A DNA stretch of 64,000 nt from Lumbricus rubellus (taxonomy: Eukaryota; Annelida; Clitellata; Crassiclitellata; Lumbricidae). Below, in pieces: positions 1 through 19,150 of this stretch (positions are counted from its first letter, which is position 1; every line of letters begins with the position of its first letter). The DNA lies in NCBI GenBank assembly GCA_945859605.1, contig OX243828.1, positions 22,685,109 through 22,749,108 of the forward strand. Reading direction: 5' to 3'. The notes beneath the pieces were generated by a model, which had not been told where the DNA came from, ran no database searches, and worked only from the letters and a program-made list of their open reading frames with translations. Made by a program: the position numbers and the translations under genes.

Positions 1-17
1 CCATAACATCTGAGCAG

Positions 18-100
18 TTAGATATGCAGTGTCCGCTGTAGTCGGGAGCACCTCTGAGTAGCGAACTTGAAGGGTGCTATAGAAATTGAGAAAAAAAAAT
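18..100 (+). mobile_element. tRNA-SINE fragment (3' part)
   Basis: The segment resembling GTCGGGAGCGCCTCTGAGTA, followed by CTTGAAGGGGCGCTATA, is the 3' body of the SINE family repeated across this window. The 5' tRNA-like head is missing. The rest of 1-1063 shows no exon. Confidence 0.65.
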
Positions 101-1063
101 TAAAGGGTTAGGAACCTTGGTTGATATAAGACCACTTCTAGTTAGACAGAATGCCGCTTAAGCCGAGAGTGGATAAACGAGTCTACCGTTCATTATGATA
201 ATGTTTATTAATGCTCACTTACTCAAATTCTTCTAAGCCATCCTCATTGCCTCCAGTCATATTTACAAATGACCCCGGAACAAGACCGACGTTCCTGTTT
301 TAAACAATTTCATAAACAGCAATATAATTGTAAATCCAACCAAAAGTAAACAATCTAAAAGATCAGCCGGACTAAAGCACTTCTCAAAGCAGAGCTATTG
401 AGTAGCACTCTCAGCGTGGCAGGTTCATTGAAAGAGAAAGGTCTTCAGGCAGCAAATAGATGCAGATGAATTTTCCATCAGAAACCTGATGGCAAACGAA
501 AAAAATCATGCTTTAATCAGGCCAAACAACCAAGACAGAAGCAGGTAAATCAGCTGGGAGAGGTCTCTGGCCAAGACCATTGACATAAGGTTAAGTAGAA
601 TGAACAGTTGCCAGGATAGAGCACCAAAATCAGCATCCAGCGGCCAAGAAAACTTGATCACCAAGAATAGTTACAGGTAGTCAAGTCAAGTAATTTTTAT
701 TCTCGCCAATTTTCACACAGTAACATATTGTTATTGGCTACAAAGAGGAGGGAGGCCCATAAGGCATTGCAATCCAGATGTTGCAATAGTAGTGGAAATT
801 AGGATGGATGAGAGGGCTGCCCAAAAGGTATTGCAATCCAGCTAGCTGGGACACCCTCATTACGAATAATTGCCAAATAAATTGAAAGACGCAACTGAAA
901 GAGGACATTGGAAAACAAAAACAAACAGTATTAACTTCACGAGGAAGAGATATATAGTTCATAATCCAGAATTGACTAGGAGCATGTACATTATCATACA
1001 ATGTGCAATTTTTAAGCTGCGTCAAATAAACACGAATACCCTCTCGGAAATGTTCTTACTTAC

Positions 1064-7331
<6,268 letters not shown>

Positions 7332-7439
7332 CTTCCTAGAAGAACAATAAAATAAAAATCCATCAGAAACTACAATATTAGAACTTTAGGTATCGCTTGC
7401 CTTCCCACACGGTTCAAACCTGGAACCCTACACCCACGT

Positions 7440-7552
7440 CTTGTGGGGCACGGTGGTGCAGTGGTGGCATCATTGCCTTGGAGCTGGAAGGTTCGAGGTT
7501 CGAATCCACCTCGCTGCGTAAGGACCTTGGGCAAGTCCTTCACTCACAAAAT
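7440..7552 (+). mobile_element. tRNA-SINE head
   Basis: GGGGCACGGTGGTGCAGTGG (A-box TGGTGCAGTGG) and GGTTCGAATCC (perfect B-box), followed by AAGGACCTTGGGCAAGTCC. The 3' body is missing. It is a SINE head rather than a tRNA gene: no acceptor stem or terminator is evident. Confidence 0.75.
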
Positions 7553-7624
7553 AAGAAATAAGAATACATAAACCACATGACATACCACATATACCCCATC
7601 ATGTACCACATACTGTTGGCAACA

Positions 7625-8439
7625 TAGCTCGAGGGTACGCGTACCCTAAAATAGAATACGTTAAAATACGTACGTACCTTTCAAAAAAATAGAATACGCG
7701 TATGGTACGTACTGTACAAGAAAATTTTATTCATGGTTTACTCGGCGACCCATAGCCTACGTGTAATCTGACGGCCTATGCGTAATTGAAACCGGTACTT
7801 CTGGTAGCGTAGCAGTAAATTTAATTGATAAATTCTTCGGTTATAATTATTTTAATGCAACCTGTGCTGTCTTTCTGATGAGAGCTAATACATGTAGATA
7901 GGCCTAAGTACACGTTACTGCCATGGTTTGCAAATTGCTGTAACTCGAAAGTTGCAGTATGTCTTATAGCCTATGCATCAGTCAGCGATTCAGCGATGCC
8001 CATAGAACATGGGAAGGAATATGCGCACGTGAAAGTTTTGAAAAATGCGAAAAACAATTATCTGATTGAATGCAATTTTTTCGACAAGCAGTTCTGGGTT
8101 GGATCAGGCAATCGCATAAAAACACACCTTTGAAGTGCTGCAGCAGAAGTGAGCCAACTGACTGACATTAGTGCATTAAGTGCAATGCATGCTGGATAAA
8201 CATAGACCTACAATCCTACAATAGGGCCTATAGCATTGCAGCAATTTACTAGGCCTACGCTGTATACTGGGTTGTGATTGTTTGCTTAAATTAAATTGAA
8301 CATTCTTATAATGAGCATTGAGCAATGACATGGTTAACGTATTTTATTTATTGTTTACGTACCCTAAAATAGGGTACGTTAAAATACGTACGTACCTTTC
8401 AAAAAATAGAATACGTATGGTACGTACCCTCGAGCTTTG
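7625..8439. mobile_element. DNA transposon with 10-bp flanking repeat
   Basis: GTTGGCAACA flanks both sides (7615-7624 and 8440-8449). The element starts with AGCTCGAGGGTACG and ends with CGTACCCTCGAGCT, an inverted pair. Both ends also carry a directly repeated block of about 75 bp rich in ACGTAC. About 815 bp, no transposase recognised. A 9-10 bp duplication would suit a Mutator-like element, but the superfamily is not established. Confidence 0.75.
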
Positions 8440-10039
8440 GTTGGCAACAATTCAAGTACCAACTGTGAATAGCAACGCTTGCATCTCGACAAACCATGGT
8501 TGCATCAAGCACAAAGCAAACTATTTTAATGTGAAAAAACAACATAACTAAATAGCAGTTTTTGGCGACATCAATGTGTGTGCCAAAAGACAAACCCTGT
8601 GACAGGTCTAAGCAACTCTTCAAACAATTGCCTTAGATAACAACTACATTATTTACAATCTATTTGCATGGACCAATGATAAAATAATTATGGCAAATGT
8701 GATAATCCAAAATTAACATGTGATCAGTCTTATCACAAATCTATTCAGCGACTATATATTTATACCACAAATTTTTTTAACTAAATTCTTTCCAATACCA
8801 GAAACTCAACCTAAAGAGGAAGAGGAAGAGGATCTTCAACTGAAGTTTTGAATGGTATGAACGGCTGAAAGCCATCCTATCTTCTTTGACCTGACATTAC
8901 ACTTTAACTATTCCTCTATGTATGCAAAGTAATTAGTCATTTCTGTAATTTTTTAAGCACCGCTCACAGCCACATTCAGTGGCGCTCCCAGTGCGAGACC
9001 CCCCCCCTAAAAGGAAAAAAGTCTTAAGAAGAGAGACAGAGAGACAGAGAGACAGACAGAGACAGAGAGATATGTAGACAGCGATTTAACTCGATGTAAA
9101 TATCATAATGCCTCTGTTTGTGAAACTGCAATCACTGATTTCTACGGCCAGTGAAGGCTGAATGAACACCAGGGATAGTTTGTTTCAAAATAGGAGGAAG
9201 AGGAAGATGAGGACGAAGAAGCGAGTCATAATAATAAGAAGAGGAAAAAGAAGACGTATTCATGCATTAGTTGCGAAATGCCGTGGAAAAAGAAATTAGC
9301 GGTCATGCTAATGTTTCATCGAACTTCAATTTACACTTAAAGGCATATTCATGATATGATTCATGAGAACTGAACTCACTACCAGGTACTTTAAATTTAT
9401 GGGTCAACCCGAATCTCTGATCACCGATTTCCGACAAGCAATTACTATGAAACATAAAGACAGTTTGTGAAAGCAATTTTCCTAATTGAAAAGTAAATTA
9501 GTCATAAATTAATTGGAGCATTGTAGCACAGTACTCAGCCTATTTCAGGTGCCTTACAGCACCTTTATTTTATGCTATTCTAGTAGTCCCCGTGGTCTGA
9601 TTTTGCAACAACTTTTAATGATGCCAGTATTGTTGCAGCATGCCAAACAGTTAGTTAGCCAATAATGTCAATATGATAATTTTCGTTTATTCAACAATCC
9701 GGTTGACAGACCGCAACCTGTGTACAATTATGCAGTTGAAACAGTTTACAGGAACTCAGATTAGAGAATAGATAAATCTTAACCACTAACAGAACACACA
9801 GCCTGCAATAATTTATCATAAGCTATCGTATATCCTACATTTCTGCAACCAACATTTTTCATTTGCCTATTTTACGAATTTTTATCCAACACCTGCAATG
9901 TATTGCATACTGCCAAGCGACTACAACTGTGCACCACTGCCCTAATTCTTTGGAGACATTAATCCCATCTATTGCACAATAGCTTCAGAACAACTACAAG
10001 AAAGGATTAGTTTTAGATGCATTAAACGACAAATCATGC

Positions 10040-10265
10040 TTGTTTGTTTGTATGTGCACATGTTATAGCGCCCCTTCAAGCTCTCTCTATATACTCAGAG
10101 GCGCTCCAGAATGCAGAGCGGACACGGCATCGGAGTTTTACACCGAAGCACTGAGCAATTGTGAGTGAAGGATTTTCCCAAGGTCCTTACGCGGCGAGGT
10201 GGATTCGAACCTCGAACCTTCCAGCTCCAAGGCAATAACGCCACCACTACACCACCGTGCCCCAC
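10040..10265 (-). mobile_element. Full-length tRNA-SINE
   Basis: Read on the minus strand: GGGGCACGGTGGTGTAGTGG head, B-box GGTTCGAATCC, then CCTTGGGAAAATCC, the GAGCGCCTCTGAGTA-type core and a 3' end GGGGCGCTATAAC. About 225 bp. This copy shows the whole family structure. Confidence 0.85.
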
Positions 10266-11079
10266 AATGCTAAACACTAAACAGGTCTCAGTGTAATCAG
10301 ATCAATCTGCCAAACTAAATCCTTTAACGACCAGCTCGTAGCTACAATGCTACATATGTTATCCCATGCATTTTTAGTACATGCTGGTTGTCAAAGGGTT
10401 AAAATGAAACAATAAGTTGACGTTCTGGTAATTCAGTACATTGTGAGTGCATAGTGCATACCCAGAATTGAAAGTCAAATGCTCTTTGCTTCTGCAGAGA
10501 GCACCGTATTAAATAGAGGACAAGCACATGCAAGCAACACTACTGGGAATATACTATACTGCTACTGCTCACAGTCAGTGCTTACCTAATCTAGACGTCT
10601 CTGGGGAGGGAGTGGGGGGAGAGTTCCCCAGGAGTGACATTTGCCCCCATAAAAATTCTAGAAGTGTGGCTCACATGTTAATACGTACCATTCCCCGCAC
10701 CCCCACCCCAGAAAAATTATACATGCAACAATTCCCCAAGAAAAAAATTGACAGCCCTTGCCTACATGTATGTACATGAATAATTTATTGTTTACTTGTG
10801 AGAACAATACGACAGTGCAACAATGATGTACTAAAAATTTAAGGTCGTCAGAAAAAATTACAGGTCAAAGAGTGTCGGTGTCTGCCTCAGCGGTTGCCGT
10901 CCGTTCCCCAGAAACCTGAATTACCCCCCCCCCAAGCAGAGGCTAGATTAAACACTGGCTCACAGTGACAAAGAGCTGTGACACTCAATAATGATAACAA
11001 TTTCGAAGAGTAATCAACTATGCAGGAAGAGGATCCTTAACGAATGTTCTGAATGATATGTCATGTGAACTATAAACAA

Positions 11080-11990
11080 CAGGGTTTAAAGTGGGTGGGA
11101 ACACGTGGGAACGGTGTTCCCACGGTAAACAGACATTATCCCTCCCCCAACAAAAACCTCCCGGGCATTATCCCCACCGGGCATTATCCCAACTGGGCAG
11201 GACATTATCCTCCACAGACTATGATACCAATACATGCAAAAATATAAGAGTAGGCCTGTTTTAAAGTGAAGATCTATATTAAATATTAGTTGGATATTGC
11301 AAGAATATGTTAATATGTGTATATTTGAAAAGTATACATGAAAAATTATAAAAAATTTATATGAGAATATGTTAAGGTGCATATTAGTATGTTAGACATT
11401 AAGAATATACATCCTAAAACATAAGAATACATTGTTACATAGTCATCCAAATTTCATATCTCTGCCTTCATTGTAATTATAATTTTATACATAAATTTGT
11501 AAGTCTCTAATTCAAGTTGCAGATGACAGTATTAAGTCTTAAAATATAGGTACACAAATGACACTAACAAGTCCTTGCTTCAGAAATGAACAATTGAATG
11601 ACACTAACAAGTCTTAAGTTTGCATATATGAATGACAGTAACAGGTCTTTACAAGGTGACACTGCGAGTGAAACAAGCTTTATCGATCAAATTAAGAAAT
11701 ATTAGACTAATTGCACAGATGGGAAATTTTGTCTGGGGATAATGTCTTATGCAAAAGCTGGGGGTTTGTCTGGAGGCTTTTATCCGAAGGCTTATGTCCG
11801 GGGGGATAATGACCGGGGAAATAATGTTCATGATAATAATGTTCCCACTGCTCTCAAAATTCTTTGCTTGTGTTCCCACTGCTCACCATGTGTGAAACTC
11901 TGGAAACACATGCATTCCAATAAAACGATTCTCCAACGTTCTCACTGCTCCCCCATTCGGCGTTCCCACTTCTCATCCAAACCATTCTAA
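11080..11990 (+). repeat. GTTCCCAC-rich dispersed repeat
   Basis: Repeated GTGGGAAC/GTTCCCAC blocks. The segment 11826-11985 is matched in inverted orientation at about 25265-25440 (shared text AAAATTCTTTGCTTGTGTTC and ACACATGC). Probably a degraded mobile element; class unknown. Confidence 0.6.
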
Positions 11991-13251
11991 CCACTGAATA
12001 CAAATGCAGGACAATAATTAGATAAGTCACCATTTAATAAAAGACCACATCTTCAATCATAAATTTATAAACAGTCGTGTGGTATTTGTAATGGTTTAGA
12101 CCTATTGACTATTTTAAGTACTATTTAAATACTTTCCTGCAGGTACTAATTACTACTCTATTAAAAATTGTCAACCTATTTGACCCAACACTGGACCTCT
12201 TAATTGGATTGCTGCTGGTCACCTTACCTCTAGAGTCACTTCACAAAGTAGGCCCACTGACTAGGTAGATGGGCTTTTACCCGCAGTCATTGCAAGACTT
12301 GTTTCGACGTACTGAATTACTGATAATAACATTAGTAACTGAGTTTCCTATTTCACACATAAATGCCTCCACACAACTCAAGCATCAAGTCAAAACAAGA
12401 AATCAAAAGTCATTACTCATTACATATAATATGAAAAGTTTATCAATTTTTTAGGGTAATCACTTTTGCAATCTGAAACAGGAAATAATAGGGGCCTCCT
12501 GCAGGATGTATATGCTTGGTCGAACAGCATCATTTTCAAAACTGAGCCATGTCTGCAGCCAGCATACTCAAATTACTTCTTGTCGTGAAAAAGGGACATT
12601 TGACAACCGTGCTCGCCAATCTTTCGTGTAAACAACACTTGGTCACGAGTTACACCACTTGATAAAGGTCCGTATTGATTGCAATACGCCCGACGGCAGC
12701 CTAAGCGGAACTTAGTTACACTATACTTTAACGGCGTTGGTAAAATGTGCGAACGGACAACTTACTGTACTTTAAAAGCAGAAAATCAAGGATCCAACAA
12801 AGTAAAAGAAGACGATTTATCTCCGCTGAGAAAAAGAAACGATCTGCGATTTCTTCATAAGCAATAAATTGAGCAAATTTGACAGTTTTCCTTTGCACGA
12901 CGTCTAGGATAAGAGTAGGGTAAGACCACCTTACTCACTACACGGGCGTTGACAACACCCGAGTCACCGCCCTCCGACTTCCGCATTGGCTGACATGGCC
13001 GTCAGTCTTCGGGCCGCAGCGTGGTTCGGCTGACGACTACGTACACTAATTGCAAACTAATTAGTGTCGCACAATAGGTCATTAATTATTATTTTGAGTA
13101 TGATGTACGCCTAGGCTACTGTACGTGGGCCTATTGTGCTAAACTGTTAGGTTCTGCGGATTGTATGTTAGGTTAGGATGGGTCAAATCGATACGGTGAT
13201 GCCAGGCTATGGTCTAGGCCTATGCATGGGGCCCTAGGCCTATAGCGCTTT

Positions 13252-13530
13252 TGTCATTTGGATAACACACTGGCATGGAGATCAGCGGATCGGAGTTCGA
13301 GCCCCGTAGGGCGGGCATGCTTTGTAGGCTGATATTAGCACCGTTTATAGCAGGCTATCTGTTCTGTTAGTAGTTAAGATTTTGTCTTCTGTCATTTGCG
13401 TTATTCTGAATCTTTTCAATTGCATGGCAGTTAGCATACCGTAGGCCTATAGGCCTAGCCTAGGCCTACTGTATAGGATACGCTGTAATCGGTTGCGATC
13501 TGTAAACCGGAATGTTCAAAAAATAGCCTA
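13252..13530 (+). mobile_element. SINE-B (second tRNA-like family)
   Basis: Starts near GGATAACACACTGGCA, with B-box-like GAGTTCGAGCCCCGTAGG, then TTGTAGGCTGATATTAGC and TTCTGTTAGTAGTTAAGA, and ends near CGGTTGCGATCTGTAAACCG. Paralogues: 21848-22110 (+), 45600-45840 (-), 49480-49700 (-) and part at 9685-9830 (-). This copy has a cluster of TAGGCCTA insertions near 13442-13470. Confidence 0.75.
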
Positions 13531-13805
13531 TTAGCCCTGTTATTGTTAATGCGAAAACAATTAGGAAAGACACCGGCTCACAAAGTCTAGTGGTTGCGCT
13601 CCTTGTTATCTTAGTTATTGTGTTAGGCCTATATAAGTGGTGCCATAGGCCAATTAACCCTAATTGCTATTCCGTTGGGCCTATAAATTATGTTTCTAGG
13701 CTACCAACACAGCGAAGTCTTCGCATCAAATTATGGGATGTTTGGGATCAGAGTATAATTCAGGTAGCCTAGACCTAGGCCTAGAAACTAAACTGGTGTT
13801 GCATT

Positions 13806-14771
13806 CAGGGGCTTCTATCCCTATACATGGCGGGCGCAGCTTGCGCCCAGTGAAAAATAGGGGGGGAAGCGGAATTTTTTAATTTTCAATTTTTATTACA
13901 CTTTTTACGTGTTACAACTTCAGAGTCTTCAGTTAAAGTCCTACGACATACGCACTTTTCGTGTGAGCCTACAAACTCATGCATTGGTTCCCCCCTTCCA
14001 ATAATTGAGCGTCAAGACTAAAGAAAACTTTAAAAAACTGAAAACGGTGAAAATAGAAATTTTTCTTGACTTATTGGCCAGATGACTAAAAAAGGTTTTT
14101 AAAAAAGTCATCAACTTTTTGGTGGTGAAAATAGAAACTTTTCTTGACCTTTTAGCCAGATGACTAAAAAAAGGTCATCATCTTTTTTTCAACTTTTTTG
14201 GCGGTGAAAGTACTCCCCCCCCCCGTAAAAATTTAGACAAATGACTTCTCTCTAATGTTATCTTTCAAAATTTTAGACGGTCAAATTTCAAACTGTTTTT
14301 GTTCCTTGAACACTAAGTAAAACTATATCATTATTACGTAGGCCTAGAATGTATTTTATTGTATTGCATTACACTCTATAAATTTATGTAACGCCTCTCG
14401 CAGTAGGCTGCACACTAATCTGAGGCGCTAAACCCATGGCTGATTGGCATCAATTCCTCCACTGAAATAGTAGAGCAATTTGGTTAGGAGGACAGCTTAA
14501 AATGCTGAAAATCCAATATGAAAATTGCAAAAATTTCTTATGGGGAGGAGCACATCCCTTCACATACCATTTCCATTATCGGCCATACGCATGTTTCGGC
14601 GATGTCTGCTGCATGGATGCTCGTTTGTCCATCCTTCTACAAAAAAACCTTCATTCCACACACTAGAGGAGGGGTCTAGATTACATTAAATTGTCTGGAG
14701 GGAGGGCCAACCCAGAAAGGGGGGAAGAAGATGTGTTGCGCCCGGCTGCTTAGGGGGGATAGAAGCCCCTG
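13806..14771. mobile_element. hAT-type non-autonomous transposon
   Basis: Terminal inverted repeats CAGGGGCTTCTATCCC and GGGATAGAAGCCCCTG are flanked on both sides by the 8-bp duplication GTTGCATT (13798-13805 and 14772-14779). 966 bp, no intact transposase. An 8-bp duplication with CAGGGG ends is typical of hAT elements. A short relative with the same ends is at 22952-23172. Confidence 0.9.
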
Positions 14772-15809
14772 GTTGCATTCACATATTAGCTATAGGCCTA
14801 CGGAATCTAACCTGACGAATAGGCCTAGCCTATGAGTGGAAAGGTATTTTCTATAGCAAACTTGCATGTATAGGCCTACGACTATGGTAAGCCTACGTAG
14901 CCTATAGGGTGAGACCATGAGAATTACCGGGGCTGGGAGTTTCAACCCCCAGTCTTTCTTAGAGCCCCATATACAATGTAGTAGACCTAAAAGTCTGTTT
15001 TCACCCACCCAATTCCAAGTGGATCTGGATCATATATACTCACAGTCCAACCCCCCAGTTATTGTTCCACAATTCTCACACTTATAGGCCTACGCACACG
15101 GGCCCGTGAAAAGCTATAAGACTAGCTGCGCCACTGCAGATTGAGGTTCCACAAATAAATTTTAGGAGCCTCGATCAGTCAACTTAAAAGGACCAAACAA
15201 ATTACCGCGCGCGCGAGCAGCTCGTGATCTTAGCCTACATGCGCGGCAAAATTGAAACTTTTTCCAATTAGGCCTAAGAGGACCAAGCCTACAAAGGCGC
15301 TGGGATAAGCCGACACTGAATAATTAGCCCATCCATAGGTCTAGCCTATATATGGCAACACCAGCTCTATCGAGATACTTGTCTAGTTGTAAAAAAGCGT
15401 CAAGAGTTAGCCTACAGATTATACAGATAGCATACCATATCAGTGGGGTCAGGGTTGCATTCATAAATCTAGGGAAATAGGCTACTTATGTCGACGTCTT
15501 TCAGGCCTACTCGCAATTATCGCAAACCATTGTCGAGGACTAGACTATTATCTTGTACATGTAGGTTTCTTCATCTACAAAAATTAGCAATTAGGCCTAG
15601 CTGGGATATCAGCTATAAGCCAATAGCTATAGGTTTAATCGGCCAGTCGTAAATGTAGCCTATTATAATTACATACGGTAGGCCTATATTATTATTTCGA
15701 ATTCAGGCCACCATGTCACGCAACAGCTAGGCCTATACTATGGCTATATAGGCTAATACAGCCTATTATACAGGCCGACATACATGTAGGCCTATAGGCC
15801 TATGTGGCA

Positions 15810-16005
15810 GGGCATTTTTTAACGTGCAGTTGTACACAAAATGTGCAATTCTAAATTGATTTGTGCAGTTGTAGAAGCACTTCTGTACAGTTAACTGTAG
15901 CAAAAAGGTCATTGTCCTCTGATTGGAAGTAATTTAGCATGGAGGATGGGAAGGAAAAGAAGGACTTGTGCAGTTCTAAAAATTCCTTAAAAACAGCACT
16001 GCTGT
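15810..16005 (+). repeat. Dispersed repeat, copy 1
   Basis: About 190 bp, from TGCAGTTGTACACAAAATGTG to AGTTCTAAAAATTCCTTAAA, paralogous to 34070-34255 in the same orientation. Class unknown; no coding potential seen. Confidence 0.85.
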
Positions 16006-16283
16006 GTGGGCCAATTCGGACCATGATGCTAATTTGGAGGCGCGTGTCTCTGCACCCCCACCCCCAATACACGACGCTTTTAATATTATTTGGCATCCAA
16101 ATAACTGCGTTGAATTTTATGCCAGTCTAGCCTAATAATAATTATCGAGGGTCGTCTGAGACGTTGATAGATCATATAATTTAGCAAATGCTGACCTTTG
16201 AACTCTGGGCTCTGTGAAGTTCCGGTTAGAACGGGGTGATGTCTTAATCACATCCGGTGGAGAATTAGCCTACATTTATAAAG

Positions 16284-16577
<294 letters not shown>

Positions 16578-16737
16578 TGTAGGCCTACATGTACGTGTGA
16601 TTGAGACAATGCCTGGAATGTAGTTCTTATCAACTTCAGAGGCAGCCGAAGAATTCAATACGATCATCGTCTTCTTTGAAACAGACCGACCGAAATTTTA
16701 TGCATGCATGCATATGTATACATACATGCATAGGCCT

Positions 16738-17214
16738 ACATACATACATACATACATACATACATACATACATACATACATACATACATACATACACACA
16801 TACATACATACATACATACATACATACATACATAGCCTACATACATACATACATACATACATACATACATACATACATACATACATACATACATACATAC
16901 ATACATACATACATACATACATACACACATACACACACATACGTACATACATACATACGTACGTACATACATACATAGTACATACATACATACATACATT
17001 CATACATACATACATACATACATACATACATACATACATACATACATACATACATACATACATAGCCTACATACATACATACATACATACATACATACAT
17101 ACATACATACATACATACATACATACACACATACATACATACATACATACATACATACATACATACATACATACATACATACATACATACATACATACAT
17201 ACATACATACATAA
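16738..17214. repeat. (TACA)n array, about 480 bp
   Basis: Nearly pure TACA/CATA repeats. Interruptions include TAGCCTA at about 16833 and 17063, TAGTA near 16976 and short CACA and CGTA patches. The two TAGCCTA interruptions are about 230 bp apart, so internal duplication is possible. The Y/I/H/T and M/Y/V/C open frames are artefacts of the repeat. Confidence 0.98.
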
Positions 17215-17430
17215 TTACCGGGGATATTATAATACTATAGATAGGCTATAGGTGCATAATACCGTGCATTAAATGTTGCGACTCCCATTTAAAGTGGCTG
17301 CTGAGGCTGAAAGAACTGAGCTGATAAATAACATAGGCCGTGGCATAATAGCCTGCACGGTCGCAATAGAAAAAGGTGTTTACACTATTTTAATATTAAA
17401 CCGTAAAATTAGTAGACGTAGCCGCGTTTG

Positions 17431-17635
17431 TTTGTAAGTGCACTTAATTGCTATAGCGCCCCTTCAAACTCTCTCTGCTCAGAGGCGCTCCCGATTGCAG
17501 AGCGGACACTGCATCGGAGTTTCACGCCGAAGCGCTGAGCAGTTGTGAGTGAAGGCATTGCCCAAGGTCCTTACGCGGCGAGGTACGTGGATTCGAACCT
17601 TCCGGCTCCAAGGCAACGAGGCCTCCACAATACAG
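17431..17635 (-). mobile_element. tRNA-SINE copy
   Basis: Same family as 10040-10265: GCGCCCCTTCAAACTCTCTC, AGAGGCGCTCCCGA, GGTCCTTACGCGGCGAGG and the inverted B-box GGATTCGAACC. The head is truncated. Confidence 0.8.
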
Positions 17636-18002
17636 GCAAAGAAAAAACAGGTGCATTGTGATTGAAGAGAAAAAGAGTATACGCCCTATAAGTCTTAAAT
17701 ACTTTTTGCGCCTTCCAAGAAGTAGGTAGTTTGAAGAGCAGTTAAGACACGAACTTCGCATCGTCCATAAAGAAGAACTCAAGTCTCAAGGCATTTTTTA
17801 TTGCACTGATTCACATCCGTTCCAGTATTTTTTCTGTTTTGTAGTCTCTGCAAGAAGGTGCCAGAGTCTCTTAAAGTTAAACAAGACGCCTGAGACCGAA
17901 GTAGCAATTCCGCTAAAGAAGGTCAGCTCAATTTTTAATTTGTCCTATAAGATTTGCCCTATAGGTTTGTCCCGATGATCGTTGATGTAGACCTATTATA
18001 GG

Positions 18003-18243
18003 TTTGTTTGCTTATTTGTATGTGCACATGTCCTAGCGTCCCTTCAAGCTCACTACTCAGAGGCGCTCCCGACTACAGCGCGGAGGACACTGCATCGAAG
18101 TTACACGCCGAAGCGCTGAGTACTAAATTGCAAGCGAAGGACTTGCCCAAGGTCCCAACGCGGCGACTTGAGGTGGATTCGAATCTGCAACCCTCCGGCT
18201 GCAAGGCAAAGAGCTTACCCACAACACAACCGCGCACCACAAG
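18003..18243 (-). mobile_element. tRNA-SINE copy
   Basis: Same family; GTCCCTTCAAGCTC, AGAGGCGCTCCCGACTACAG, GTGGATTCGAATCTGCAACC and a degenerate head ending near CCGCGCACCAC. Confidence 0.8.
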
Positions 18244-18409
18244 GGTGTAGATCATAGTGCTTCCGAGGAGTTAAATACTTAGCATGAACCAGCGGATTCT
18301 ATTAAGTTCCAGATGCATATTAAACCTACAAGCTTACCTTCGCTAAACAACCATGGGCAGTGAAATTATTCGGACCTGCCCTAACCTGTGGCATGCTCAG
18401 TCTTTCATT

Positions 18410-18490
18410 CATTCACTAACTCATTCATTCACTAACTCATTACTTACTTACTTACTTAATTAATTAATTCATTCATTCATTCATTCATGC
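18410..18490. repeat. ATTC/TTAC/TTAA simple repeat
   Basis: Runs of CATTCATT, ACTAACTC and TTACTTAC units. Confidence 0.9.
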
Positions 18491-18789
18491 CTTGACCTAG
18501 GCCTATACCTGACGGCCTGCCAAAATTCTTTGGGAATACAATTTCTTCGACCTGCTGAATAACTTCCATGACCCTGACGTGACCTGCTGAAATTGTATAG
18601 TTGGCGCTGCCACGTACTGCATACCTCCAGAATCGGTGTTGCCGATTCTGTGACAGCGTAGCCCAAGAAGAACAGCAGCAGCTGTTCGTCGATTCGCTAT
18701 AGGCCTACAGATGGCGAAAAACGGACTGGCAAGAAACCAGATGCGACGGAGTTTATGGGTGAACTTTGAGTCTTTGACAACTATAGTGT

Positions 18790-18848
18790 CGCAGCAGCAG
18801 CAACAGCAGCAGCAGCAGCAGTAGCAACAACAACAGCAGCAGCAGTAG
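18790..18848. repeat. CAG/CAA triplet tract
   Basis: Imperfect CAG triplets with CAA and TAG interruptions. A 37-codon plus frame starting MAKNGLARNQMRRSLWVNFE reads into polyQ and stops; there is no independent evidence that it is a gene. Confidence 0.85.
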
Positions 18849-18923
18849 CCGATGGACACAGCAGACGGCTTTTCAGTAAAGATCCAGCTACTTCTAGATG
18901 TGTACAGAAGAGCATGATACAAT

Positions 18924-19150
18924 TGTTTGTATGTGCGCTTGTTATAGCGCCCCTTCAAGCTTTCTTTACTCAGGGGTGCTCCCGAATGCAGAGCGGACAT
19001 TGCATCGGAGTTTCACGCCGAGGCGCTGAGCAATTGTGAGTGAAGGACTTGCCCAAGGTCCTTACGCGGTGAGGTGGATTTGAACCTCAAACCTTCCGGC
19101 TCCAAGGCAACGACGCCAGTCACGCCACCACTACACCACCGCGCCCCACA
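18924..19150 (-). mobile_element. tRNA-SINE, full length
   Basis: Complete copy from TTGTTTGTATGTGCGC to CCACCGCGCCCCAC, with the TCCTTACGCGGTGAGGTGGA block. Orientation as at 10040, 17431 and 18003. Confidence 0.85.

Larger units (their letters stand above)
8440..13080. other. Intergenic stretch upstream of the Tec gene
   Basis: No coding exon recognised. Contains short GAGA/GACA tracts near 9030-9070, GA-rich sequence near 9190-9260, a partial SINE-B copy near 9685-9830, a full SINE at 10040-10265 and a GTTCCCAC-bounded repeat at about 11080-11990. A somewhat GC-richer block at 12900-13040 contains an inverted CCAAT (ATTGG). It could hold the Tec promoter and a 5' untranslated exon; this is inference only. 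Confidence 0.5.

Noticed and set aside
10095..10265. A tRNA gene on the minus strand (perfect B-box)
   Set aside because: The same head recurs many times joined to the same non-tRNA body and no acceptor stem closes, so it is a SINE head.
16601..17214. Y/I/H/T and M/Y/V/C repeat proteins on both strands
   Set aside because: Artefacts of the (TACA)n microsatellite, which has no stop in several frames.
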